DNA of 20,389 nucleotides from Candidatus Berkelbacteria bacterium (lineage in GTDB: Bacteria; Patescibacteriota; UBA1384; CAILIB01), in the NCBI GenBank assembly GCA_020058355.1, contig JAGVEG010000108.1, positions 1-20,389 on the forward strand, in the 5' to 3' direction. The notes under the pieces are model-generated. The model had not been told where the DNA came from, ran no database searches, and was given only the letters and a program-made list of their open reading frames with translations. This document shows positions 6,419 to 13,609 of this stretch, piece by piece (position 1 is the stretch's first letter; the number at the start of each line of letters is the position of its first letter). Made by a program: the position numbers and the translations under genes.

Positions 6419-7698
6419 ATGAATCATTTGACTACCACCATCAAGTTGACGACCTAGACGCCCCGCTAAACAAGTCTGAGCGAGTGCAGTGGGGAGAGCA
6501 GGGGTCAGGCCCTGAGACATATCAAGGACTTACATCTCTTGTTGTTGATTTTTTGAACAGTAATGAGGGGAATAAATTCAAAGGAGCCGCAATGGCCCTA
6601 CTTGCTCTTGGTCTGTTTGCCGTACCAAAAGAAGTGCGCGCTCAAGAGCTTACTCAAAAGGTTCCTGGAGTGAGTCCTAGTACTATTGCTAAGCTTGAGA
6701 AACCTGATGGCGGCATTAATTATATGGGATCGTTTACCCCCCAGCAAAAAAACTTTATTCGCGCTCGCTTATTGAACGCATTTGCGAAAGATGGTGATAG
6801 GGGTGTTGATCTTCGAATTGGTGCACAACTGGGGTGGTCTGCTGAGAGTAAGAGCCTTGATGCGCGGGCTCGGATACCGTCGAGACAGGGTGGGCGTACA
6901 CTGCTTGGTAGTCTTACGGAGCTCCTCTCGCAGGCACGAAGTGGATCTGTTTCTGCACGTGAGACGAAAGGTTCCTTGGTCTTTAGTATTACGGCCTTTG
7001 GAACTAAAAATTTTACAATTTCTGATGAGAAAGAGGAGGGCTTTACTATTTCTGACAGTAAGCAAATCGAGTTTGCGGGGCAAAGTTATTCTTCGTCAAC
7101 GAATACACAAGGAAAAACCAACGCAGCTTTTGAGCGTATAGTTAGTAAGGCAATCGATGCCTTTGCTGAAAAGCTTCTTAAGGTACAAGAGCAGGGTCCA
7201 GAAACTGGTTTTATTAAAGGCCAAGCTTCAGGAGCACCTGCTACCACAGAGGCTGGTAGTGGCTATACGAGTGGTACGGTCTTGGGTGGTGGGAGTAAAG
7301 AGATTCCACCTGCACCAACTGCGCCTGAGCGATCTGAGGTAGCTACATCTGCTCATGAACAGGCTTCACTTAAGGGAACTATTGTCGATACAAGGACTAT
7401 TTCTGGGAAGATTACAATCTCAGATAGTGCTTTTCTTGAATCGGTTGGCAGGAAGAACGACACTGCTACGCAGCTTGATCTATTGATTCCAGTAGAGTTT
7501 ACCAATGGAGAAGATGTGCTTGGATCACGCATAGTTACTATTAAGTGCCCACCGGGTTCATTGGAAAAAGAGAATCCTGAGATTGAATTTTCAGTCAAAC
7601 TTCTACAGTCAATGCCGAGGGGAACCACGGGTGTCCGTCTGTCATCAGAGGGAGGCAAGCGACTGCAGACTTTTGGTAAGAAGGCTAAGAAAAATTAG
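6415..7698 (+). CDS. membrane-linked or exported protein of unknown function
   Basis: 427 residues, no recognised family. About 53 mostly polar, acidic residues come before a hydrophobic segment (~58-71, AAMALLALGLFAVP) that ends in VRAQE like a signal-peptide cleavage site. The remaining ~350 residues are Ser/Thr/Gly-rich with beta-like patches, including repeated FTISD motifs near 200-220 and KITISD later, and a basic C-terminus (KKAKKN). The ATG at 6415 overlaps the previous stop (ATGA). An internal ATG at 6592 has a much better ribosome-binding site (AAAGGAG five bases before it) and would place the hydrophobic segment at the N-terminus, so a shorter exported form is possible. Confidence 0.65.
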   Translation: MNESFDYHHQVDDLDAPLNKSERVQWGEQGSGPETYQGLTSLVVDFLNSNEGNKFKGAAMALLALGLFAVPKEVRAQELTQKVPGVSPSTIAKLEKPDGGINYMGSFTPQQKNFIRARLLNAFAKDGDRGVDLRIGAQLGWSAESKSLDARARIPSRQGGRTLLGSLTELLSQARSGSVSARETKGSLVFSITAFGTKNFTISDEKEEGFTISDSKQIEFAGQSYSSSTNTQGKTNAAFERIVSKAIDAFAEKLLKVQEQGPETGFIKGQASGAPATTEAGSGYTSGTVLGGGSKEIPPAPTAPERSEVATSAHEQASLKGTIVDTRTISGKITISDSAFLESVGRKNDTATQLDLLIPVEFTNGEDVLGSRIVTIKCPPGSLEKENPEIEFSVKLLQSMPRGTTGVRLSSEGGKRLQTFGKKAKKN

Positions 7699-7745
7699 GC
7701 TAGTACTGATAGGTAAAGCTCCGCCAGTAGCTGGTAAGTATGTTG

Positions 7746-7773
7746 AAAAAGCCCTGGTAAACAGGGCTTTTTT
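7746..7773. terminator. bidirectional terminator
   Basis: AAAAAGCCCTG/CAGGGCTTTTT with a five-base loop. T runs exist on both strands, so it can end the + transcript from 7698 and the - transcript from 7808. Confidence 0.93.
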
Positions 7774-7807
7774 CTAGCGAGTGAAGAATGCCTATCCTCT
7801 TTAAGGA

Positions 7808-8215
7808 TTAGACATTGCCATTTGCCTCATTATTTACGAAGACTGCACCTGTTACTGCGAAGCGTACAATTGTGTACGCAGCAACAATAATTACGATACC
7901 AATGATCGAATTAATAATTCCTGCACGACCCTTCTTGGTCTTCGCATCATCACCACCAGCAGTAATGTAGAGGAATCCAGAGTAAATAAGCATCAGTACG
8001 GCAATAAATCCAACAAAAAGTCCGATCAGATCAATAATACGAGCAAAACTTTCACTAAAAGTTGTTTCAACGGTTGCGTTGGTTATGGTATTGAAATCTG
8101 CTGAACCCTGAGGAGTAATCTTAAACCCGTCAGATTGTGCAAACGCACTCTGCGCACGCAAGACAGTCAGTGCTACTGCCGTGTTGATCGCTGTGATAAA
8201 TGTAGGTGTCTTCAT
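7808..8215 (-). CDS. T4SS pilin-like two-helix membrane protein (minimal form)
   Basis: 135 residues: a signal peptide (1-26, ending AFAQ), a short extracellular stretch, helix 1 (about 56-85, ending YITAGG), a charged loop DDAKTKKGRAG and helix 2 (~97-117, IINSIIGIVIIVAAYTIV), with a short tail. This is the clearest member of the set: helix 2 and the loop motif (K-x-GR-x-GI-N-x-IIG) closely match the long protein at 1271-2587, marking them as paralogs. Such VirB2/TrbC-like small proteins are common in Patescibacteria, but their assembly into a pilus has not been shown by anything here. It has its own promoter, so it is probably transcribed apart from the upstream pilin-like genes. Confidence 0.8.
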   Translation of the reverse strand: MKTPTFITAINTAVALTVLRAQSAFAQSDGFKITPQGSADFNTITNATVETTFSESFARIIDLIGLFVGFIAVLMLIYSGFLYITAGGDDAKTKKGRAGIINSIIGIVIIVAAYTIVRFAVTGAVFVNNEANGNV

Positions 8216-8240
8216 AAGAGGATAACTTATTGCTCCTTCT

Positions 8241-8270
8241 AGTGTACGTCTTTGTGATGAAGGTGGTCAA
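8241..8270 (-). promoter_or_regulatory. sigma70-type promoter of the minimal pilin gene
   Basis: On the minus strand TTGACC (8265-8270) and TACACT (8241-8246) are separated by 18 bp. The predicted transcription start lies roughly 18 nt before the ATG at 8215. Confidence 0.55.
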
Positions 8271-8275
8271 CAGGA

Positions 8276-8788
8276 CTAGCTTGGAGCGAGTCCGGAACCA
8301 ATGGTAACAATGAGGGTAATGAGTACGTAGACCGACGAAATAAGGGCAATGGCAATGACACTATTGATAATACGTTGCTTGGCTTTCTTGGCAGCCTCAG
8401 GGTTTCCGGCAGAGGTAATGTAGCCTAGTGAGGCAATGAGGAGGTTTATGAGGGCAATTGCATCAATAACGAGAATGATGGTGGTGACAATACGGCGGAA
8501 TAGTGAGTTCACTGAAGTAAACCAGCTTCCACAGAGGGGATTATTGGTATTACAGTCAGTACTATTATCAAGGCGTTTTTGTGTGGGGAGGCTGTCTCTG
8601 CAATTCGGGTTAATGGCAAGGCCGGTATCGGTAGCGCAGTCTGCGGAGGTTACCTTGGTGCTTGCGGTTGCACTTGGTTTTGGACTCGGGCTTGCTGCCT
8701 GGGTTGTCGGCACAACAAAAAAGTATCCACCGAGCGCCAGGGCAATAAGAGCAATTTTACAGTTTTGCAGCAGGAATGAGTGTTTCAT
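8276..8788 (-). CDS. T4SS pilin-like membrane protein with a Ser/Pro-rich linker and cysteine loop
   Basis: 170 residues starting at MKHSF. A signal peptide (to about 32, TTQAAS) leads to a linker SPSPKPSATAS and a short extracellular region with four cysteines (after SAD, NPN, STD and PL). Helix 1 follows (IVTTIILVIDAIALINLLIA), then the charged loop NPEAAKKAKQR and helix 2 (IINSVIAIALISSVYVLIT). It is divergent from, but has the same topology as, the other pilin-like proteins. An ATG further upstream (8839) would add 17 polar residues before the signal peptide and is less likely. The start lies inside the end of the preceding gene (32 bp overlap), which suggests coupled translation. It is the last gene of the string. 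Confidence 0.7.
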   Translation of the reverse strand: MKHSFLLQNCKIALIALALGGYFFVVPTTQAASPSPKPSATASTKVTSADCATDTGLAINPNCRDSLPTQKRLDNSTDCNTNNPLCGSWFTSVNSLFRRIVTTIILVIDAIALINLLIASLGYITSAGNPEAAKKAKQRIINSVIAIALISSVYVLITLIVTIGSGLAPS

Positions 8789-9560
8789 CGGTGGGGAGTT
8801 GTCCAGAGGTGTCTCCGGTGATAAGTTGACTGCTACCAAGGATGAGTCTGGCGCTTAGTACAATAATAAAGCCGGTGAGCGTTGCTGTCAGGATGGCGCG
8901 AGCCTTCTTTGCATTATCTTCCTTGTAGAAGCCGGTAAGGTAGAGGATTCCTGCATAGATCGTAGAGAAGACTGCTGTTGTTGCGGCGGCCCAGTTAAGG
9001 AGTCCAAGCACCTTGTAGGCGAAGATAATCATAACTTCGCGAGTCCAGTATGGTGGGCTGCAACCCGCCAGATCTTCACTGAGGATTTCTTTGGGTACAA
9101 GAGGGAAGATGGTGGTGGGAGAAAAGGCTTTGCGGAGCTCGGATCCCTCGGAGCTTAGGTCACAGTGTTTTTGGTCAGTCTTAATTTGAGTTGAGGTTTT
9201 TGCTGTAGTCTCAGAGCTGTCAATTGCGGTGGCAATTGCAGTAAGGAGTGCGCGGTCTGCAGCATTACCTGCTGAGTCAGGATCTTTACTGAGTGCACTG
9301 GCGGTGTAGGTAACCTTATAGGCATTTGCAAATGCAACAAGCTCCTTTCGCTCCGCGCTACTTACCTGTTGAGACAAGGCAAGTTTGGTTCCTTGTGATT
9401 GTATAGACCCATAGTCCTGGAAGTTTGCGGAGAGTGTTTTGAGGGCAGTAGTATCCTTCTTGGCGTCGTCACCAATTGCGGCATGGGCACTGCCGGCAAA
9501 CAAAAATGAGCAGCACAGGCTTATGCCGAGGATGAGTTTTGTGGCGGGTTTATTCACCAA
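8757..9560 (-). CDS. T4SS pilin-like membrane protein with a long extracellular N-terminal region
   Basis: 267 residues: a signal peptide (1-28, ending SAHAAIG), about 150 residues of polar Ala/Ser/Thr/Lys-rich sequence that looks helical, two cysteines (at KHC and AGC), then helix 1 (~185-210, VLGLLNWAAATTAVFSTIYAG), a charged loop YKEDNAKKARA and helix 2 (ILTATLTGFIIVLSARLIL). The two-helix core places it with its neighbours, while the N-terminal domain is not recognised. Its start overlaps the upstream gene by 11 bp and its end overlaps the downstream gene by 32 bp, so the three pilin-like proteins are probably made together. Confidence 0.65.
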   Translation of the reverse strand: MVNKPATKLILGISLCCSFLFAGSAHAAIGDDAKKDTTALKTLSANFQDYGSIQSQGTKLALSQQVSSAERKELVAFANAYKVTYTASALSKDPDSAGNAADRALLTAIATAIDSSETTAKTSTQIKTDQKHCDLSSEGSELRKAFSPTTIFPLVPKEILSEDLAGCSPPYWTREVMIIFAYKVLGLLNWAAATTAVFSTIYAGILYLTGFYKEDNAKKARAILTATLTGFIIVLSARLILGSSQLITGDTSGQLPTDETLIPAAKL

Positions 9561-9909
9561 AGAAGGTTACAACGAACCTGATGCCGTAGAGGCCAACGAG
9601 AATGATAAGAAATCCTCCAGCGAGGTAGCTAATGTTCTTCTTCACCTTCCCATAGGCTGCCGGATCACTACTGTCGCGTACGAGTATCCATGCGGAGTAG
9701 AGGATACCTGCGAAAGCAATGGGGTAGGCGCTCGCAAGAAGAATATTAATTATTCTGTTGATAAAGAATGCTAGTGGTACGCCTGGATCACAATCAGCGT
9801 TCTGGCAGGCTTCTACACCATTTTGCAGGTCGAGTTGTTCAGGGTCAAAAAGTCGTGGTAGAAAGCTCTGTGCCAGGAACTCGCCATGAGTGGTTAGGAA
9901 GTCAAGCAT
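9550..9909 (-). CDS. short two-helix pilin-like membrane protein
   Basis: 119 residues without a clear signal peptide. A mostly polar N-terminal ~45 residues with two cysteines (EACQNADCDPG) precede helix 1 (about 48-76, FINRIINILLASAYPIAFAG), a loop PAAYGKVKKN and helix 2 (ISYLAGGFLIILVGLYGIRFVV). Loop charge and helix order match the T4SS pilin-like family. Lack of a signal peptide sets it apart from its paralogs and may mean a different topology or a scaffold role. It begins 5 bp after the solute-binding protein gene and overlaps the next gene by 11 bp. Confidence 0.65.
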   Translation of the reverse strand: MLDFLTTHGEFLAQSFLPRLFDPEQLDLQNGVEACQNADCDPGVPLAFFINRIINILLASAYPIAFAGILYSAWILVRDSSDPAAYGKVKKNISYLAGGFLIILVGLYGIRFVVTFFGE

Positions 9910-9914
9910 ACTGA

Positions 9915-11384
9915 CTACACTTTCTTTGTTGGAACGGGAGTGGGTTGGTTGCGGAGCTTACGTTCGGTAAGAAGTGTGTTTACTTCTTCAGCAGCTACAT
10001 CAAGCGCTTTGCTTGTGGAAAGTTCGTTACTGAGCGAGTTGGTGATCGCGCGCGAAAAGAGATCATTGTACTTTGCGCGTTCAGGTCTAAAGATTGTGCG
10101 ACCATTAACCATGAGTTTTACCACCTCGCTACTGTTTGTTGTGAGCTTCTTAGCGTAGGGAGTAGAGAGCTTTACTTCACTGGCAAGTGCGGCAGCATTC
10201 TCTTCGTTGGTGTAGGTCTTTTGGAAGGCAAATGCAACCTTGCTGCTACTTGCAACGCGCGTAACTGACTCCACATTAAATCGAATTACTGTAGTAGGGG
10301 TATCGTAGGTGTTAACCTGAGGTACAGTTGTGGTCTCAAAGTTTCTAAACTTGGGATACCGCTTCGCCAATTCATTACGTACATCTTGGTAGCCAATAAG
10401 GTATGCCACCTTACCTTCGGCGAATGCCTGGATAGGATCTCCCATATCGGCATTCCAGGTGTAGGTATCCTTATCGGGCCTTGCGAAGGAGGTATAGAAA
10501 TCAAGGGCATTTTCACCAGGGCGAATCAGCTCACCAGAGGGGCCTTGAATGGGGATGTGAAATAGTGCACGAGCGCGGTCATCACCAATAACGGAGGTGC
10601 CATTTTGGTACATCAAGAGGTGGAGGATATCAACAGCGGCTACCGAATTCTCAGCGGTGCCAAGTGCGATTGTTGAGAAAGTAATGTCAGAACCGTCACG
10701 CTTGGTGAGGTACTTGTCGTGCTCTACAAGGTCTGACCAGGTTTTTGGTGGGGTCGCGAGTAGTCGTCTAATAGGTTGGTAGGCGGCATCAAACTCACTA
10801 CCTGGACTCCCTCTGAACTGTTCGGTGAGCTCTTTTCGAATCTCGGCAAGACGCGTGCTCACTACGGTGGAATTGTAGTAGAGGCGGAGGCTGTCGAGGT
10901 TGGTGGGCATACCGAGAATCTCGCCAGTATCGCTGGTGAGGTGGGACGCAAGACCTACGGGAAAATTACGTGCCGCGTACTGCTGATTACTCTCAGGGCT
11001 TTTCGCTTTTGGATCTGCAAAGGTGCCTGCTGGAATGGTGGTAATGCGGGACTCATGATCAAAAAGGCTATCACTTGGAATACTCCAGAGGTCCGGGCCC
11101 AGCTTAGCTGAGAGGGAGTTTATTGCCTCCTCTTCATAGTTGAGCGCAGGCCTATTCTGGAACTCGAAGGTGACTGTTGGGTTGGCCTTCGTGAATGTGG
11201 ATACCGTTGAACGGACGGCATCAACTCCCTGATCCATGCGGCGCACGCGAAGATAGATAGTCTCAGCGGCCGTCTTTGGCTTGGTAGTGGTTTTTCGGAT
11301 GGTGTTTGAGAGAAGTACGCCAAGACCAACAAGAATAAGGAGGATAATTACTCCGATGATAATGCGGCCAGCTACTTCTTTCAT
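9915..11384 (-). CDS. membrane-anchored family 1 extracellular solute-binding protein
   Basis: 489 residues. A single N-terminal helix (about 8-26) anchors the protein instead of a lipobox. After it come family-1 binding-protein features: an opening strand TIYLRVRRMDQGVDAVRSTVSTF, then PTVTFEFQNR, LGPDLWSIPSD, the hinge-like GEILGMPTNLDSLRLYYNST, PKTWSDLVEH and EGKVAYLIGYQDVRNELAK. These match sugar-type ABC binding proteins, whose ligand here cannot be predicted. No permease or ATPase gene lies in the window. It sits 3 bp after galU and 5 bp before the pilin-like genes, a tight arrangement that suggests a shared surface function. The C-terminus is polar with PTPVPTKKV. Confidence 0.78.
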   Translation of the reverse strand: MKEVAGRIIIGVIILLILVGLGVLLSNTIRKTTTKPKTAAETIYLRVRRMDQGVDAVRSTVSTFTKANPTVTFEFQNRPALNYEEEAINSLSAKLGPDLWSIPSDSLFDHESRITTIPAGTFADPKAKSPESNQQYAARNFPVGLASHLTSDTGEILGMPTNLDSLRLYYNSTVVSTRLAEIRKELTEQFRGSPGSEFDAAYQPIRRLLATPPKTWSDLVEHDKYLTKRDGSDITFSTIALGTAENSVAAVDILHLLMYQNGTSVIGDDRARALFHIPIQGPSGELIRPGENALDFYTSFARPDKDTYTWNADMGDPIQAFAEGKVAYLIGYQDVRNELAKRYPKFRNFETTTVPQVNTYDTPTTVIRFNVESVTRVASSSKVAFAFQKTYTNEENAAALASEVKLSTPYAKKLTTNSSEVVKLMVNGRTIFRPERAKYNDLFSRAITNSLSNELSTSKALDVAAEEVNTLLTERKLRNQPTPVPTKKV

Positions 11385-11387
11385 GGG

Positions 11388-12263
11388 TTAGTGTGAGGAG
11401 ACGATGCTCTTTAAGATCTTTGAGAACTCTGCCCCAATATCAGGGCGGTCAAGGGCGATGCGGACGGTGGCTTCAAGGTAGCCCAACTTGCTGCCGCAAT
11501 CATAGTACTCAAGACCGGTACAGAGCTTGGCGTAAACGGGGCGACGTTGCGCAAGGGTGTTGATCGCATCAGCAGTCACTACCTCTCCACCGTGGCCAGG
11601 TGCTTGCTGCTCGAGGATGGGGAAGATTTCGGGAGTGAGAACGTAGCCTCCAAGAGAGGCATAGTTGGAGGAACGGTTTTCACCCGGTTTTTCAACGAGG
11701 GTATTGATCTTAAAGAGTGTATCGCTAACGGTTTCAGCAATGTCGATGTAGCCGAACTTGTCACCATCCCCAGGTGCAGTGCATTCACGGACGTGAATAA
11801 CCGGGGACTGTACTTCGTTGTACGCTTCGATTAGCTGCTGAACGAGGCCGGGTTTTCCACGATAGACTTCATCGGCCCAGAGAACAAGAAAAGGATCGTT
11901 GCCGATAGCGCTTTTTGCCTGGAGGAGGGCGTGGCCATTCCCCTTCATTTCCTTTTGGCGGATGTAGGTGAAACGGGCCATGTCTGAGATGGCGCGGATC
12001 ATCTCACGATCCTTTACCTTTCCGTGACGCTCGAGGTGATTATCAAGCTCGGCGGTATAGTCGAAGTAATCTTCGATAGCACGCTTGGTGTATCCGGTGA
12101 TGAGGATAATCTCCTCAATCCCCGCGCTTACTGCCTCCTCTACCACATATTGAATAACGGGCTTATCAACGATAGGAAGCATCTCCTTGGGAGTGCTTTT
12201 GGTAAAGGGAAGAAAACGGGTGCCGTAACCGGCTACCGGGATAACAGCCTTGCGGATGCTCAT
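11388..12263 (-). CDS. galU: UTP--glucose-1-phosphate uridylyltransferase
   Basis: Makes UDP-glucose from UTP and glucose-1-phosphate, the activated sugar for envelope polysaccharides. 291 residues, a normal length. Diagnostic motifs are the nucleotide-binding start AVIPVAGYGTRFLPFTKS with TPKEMLPIVDKPVIQY, the VSAGIEEIILITG strand, NGHALLQAKS, the metal-site region LVLWADEVY, KFGYIDI, LVEKPGEN, the sugar-site segment SLGGYVLTPEIF and EYYDCGSKLGYLEA. The gene starts 9 bp after hsp20 and ends 3 bp before the solute-binding protein gene. The ATG is placed directly before the first strand, as in other GalU proteins. No ribosome-binding site stands out. Confidence 0.95.
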   Translation of the reverse strand: MSIRKAVIPVAGYGTRFLPFTKSTPKEMLPIVDKPVIQYVVEEAVSAGIEEIILITGYTKRAIEDYFDYTAELDNHLERHGKVKDREMIRAISDMARFTYIRQKEMKGNGHALLQAKSAIGNDPFLVLWADEVYRGKPGLVQQLIEAYNEVQSPVIHVRECTAPGDGDKFGYIDIAETVSDTLFKINTLVEKPGENRSSNYASLGGYVLTPEIFPILEQQAPGHGGEVVTADAINTLAQRRPVYAKLCTGLEYYDCGSKLGYLEATVRIALDRPDIGAEFSKILKSIVSSH

Positions 12264-12272
12264 AGCAAAAAG

Positions 12273-12677
12273 TTAATCGAGTTGTACCGCGATCGACTTC
12301 GTACGCGCCTTAGCAGCCTTAGGAATGCTGATGGTAAGAATACCGTTTGCAAGCTTGGCAATTGCCTTATCTGAATCTACAGCGATAGGGAGCTGGTACA
12401 TACGGGAAAAACTTCCCCAGTAGCATTCCTGTACCATGTAGCCTTCAATCTGATCGAGTGCCTCATCACGACGCTCACCACGAATGGTAACGGTATCGTC
12501 AGTGATGGTGACATCAAGATCTTGGGGGCGCACACCAGCGATGGGTGCTTTGATAACGATGTCAGAAGGGGTCTGGTAGATATCGACAGCCAATTGGCCC
12601 TCGAATTCTTCCATCCAATCTGATGGGTTGACAACTGCCTGTTGTTGCATGGGTGTGGTTTCGGCTTTTTTTGCCAT
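12273..12677 (-). CDS. Hsp20 (small heat-shock protein)
   Basis: An ATP-independent holding chaperone of the alpha-crystallin family. 134 residues: a short Gln-rich N-terminus, then the alpha-crystallin domain from about residue 28 (LAVDIYQTPSDIVIKAPIAGV), the typical DLDVTITDDTVTIRGERRDE strands, then GSFSRMYQLPIAVDSDKAIAK and the end GILTISIPKA. The N-terminal arm is shorter than in many relatives. It has the best ribosome-binding site in the window (AAGGAGGA before the ATG) and heads the string that continues with galU, the binding protein and three pilin-like genes. This is an odd partner for surface genes and may simply give the promoter. Confidence 0.92.
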   Translation of the reverse strand: MAKKAETTPMQQQAVVNPSDWMEEFEGQLAVDIYQTPSDIVIKAPIAGVRPQDLDVTITDDTVTIRGERRDEALDQIEGYMVQECYWGSFSRMYQLPIAVDSDKAIAKLANGILTISIPKAAKARTKSIAVQLD

Positions 12678-12680
12678 ACG

Positions 12681-12716
12681 TCCTCCTTGACTTACGTATA
12701 TACCTTACAGTATGCG
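12681..12716 (-). promoter_or_regulatory. strong ribosome-binding site and probable promoter of hsp20
   Basis: The minus strand has AAGGAGGA (12681-12688) three bases before the ATG at 12677. Upstream are CATACT (12711-12716) and GGTATATACG as alternative -10 sequences. No CIRCE element is present. Confidence 0.55.
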
Positions 12717-12741
12717 GGATTTGTGCAGCCCCCGCAATGCG

Positions 12742-13494
12742 TTACCGCAGTGAGTAGGTGATATCGATTGAGTAGGTAGCTTCCTGGCTGCCTGCAGAAA
12801 GGGTGGTTGAGCTGCCAAATCCACCGCCAGCTACCTTTGCAGTTTCTGAGTAGAACGGCATTGGGTAGGGGTAGCTGCCGTTATCAGAGAAATAGCCGGT
12901 ACCAACAGTGACTACCTTGCCAAGTTTTCGGCCAAGGGCATCAGCCTGACTCTTGGCTTTCTCCTTTGCATTCTTGATGGCAGCATCCTGAGCTTCTTGC
13001 TCAAGCTGGTCGGTTTTCGCAATGCTAAAGGTTGGGCTTGGGGTGGTTGATCCAAGGGCGCCTACTTCTGAGAGAAGTGCCGTTGTTTTTTGAGCAAGCT
13101 CAAGTGAGTTTGCGGTAATCTGGATTGAGTAGATGCCGCGATACCCATCGCGTCCTCCAGCTGGAAGATAGTTTTCTGAAATGTTCATATTTGGTTCAAG
13201 GTCGGCATCGGTGTAGCCAAGTTCCTTAAGCTTTGCGAAGAGCATGTTCCCTGTTTCTGAGATCTGCTTGCTTGCTACGGTTTGATCCTTGTCAGTGCGC
13301 TCAAGATAGGGGCTGAAAATAAATTCATCTGGCGTACGCTTGATAGTGGTTTTACCAGTGACAACGATCGTGTTATCGGTTTTCGCGGCGCTCCAGGGAC
13401 GCCAGACACCAAGGGTGACAAGGTTGGTCGCAAGGAGAATTGCCGAGATAACGCGTAGGTCAACCGCAAGGGAGGGAATGGGTGATTTTTGCAT
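12742..13494 (-). CDS. SIMPL-domain (DUF541) membrane-anchored protein
   Basis: 250 residues. An N-terminal helix (about 12-30) probably anchors the protein outside the membrane. The SIMPL/DUF541 domain then runs from about residue 42 (TIVVTGKTTIKRTPDEFIF) through a central region with the repeated YSIQITANSLELAQKTTALL pattern. The long helix with DQLEQEAQDAAIKNAKEKAK follows, then AKSQADALGRKLGKVVTV, a typical family signature. It ends in the strand EATYSIDITYSL. The family is periplasmic or surface located and its molecular role is generally unclear. It is transcribed on its own from a TACACT promoter and its end lies 64 bp before hsp20. A weak hairpin (TGCGGG/CCCGCA) in that gap lacks a T run. 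Confidence 0.85.
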   Translation of the reverse strand: MQKSPIPSLAVDLRVISAILLATNLVTLGVWRPWSAAKTDNTIVVTGKTTIKRTPDEFIFSPYLERTDKDQTVASKQISETGNMLFAKLKELGYTDADLEPNMNISENYLPAGGRDGYRGIYSIQITANSLELAQKTTALLSEVGALGSTTPSPTFSIAKTDQLEQEAQDAAIKNAKEKAKSQADALGRKLGKVVTVGTGYFSDNGSYPYPMPFYSETAKVAGGGFGSSTTLSAGSQEATYSIDITYSLR

Positions 13495-13500
13495 ACCTTA

Positions 13501-13506
13501 AGTGTA
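13501..13506 (-). promoter_or_regulatory. -10 box TACACT with leaderless spacing
   Basis: On the minus strand TACACT is followed by six bases and the ATG at 13494, matching the arrangement before 5764. The remaining 13507-13609 stretch, between divergent genes, has no further clear element. Confidence 0.45.
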
Positions 13507-13609
13507 CCGTATTGGGATTAGGCAGGGGAAGTACAGCTTTGAAGAAATAGGACGGGGTGGTTCATGAAGCCGAACCGCGCTACGCTACATGCAATGAATC
13601 TATCTTGAA

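Noticed and set aside
9439..9774. + strand open frame of 111 codons opposite the pilin-like genes
   Set aside because: It lies fully antisense to two overlapping membrane-protein genes with clear helices and shows no family features.
12713..12736. terminator after the SIMPL gene (TGCGGG/CCCGCA)
   Set aside because: The stem is short, with a 12-base loop and no T run, and it overlaps the likely hsp20 promoter.
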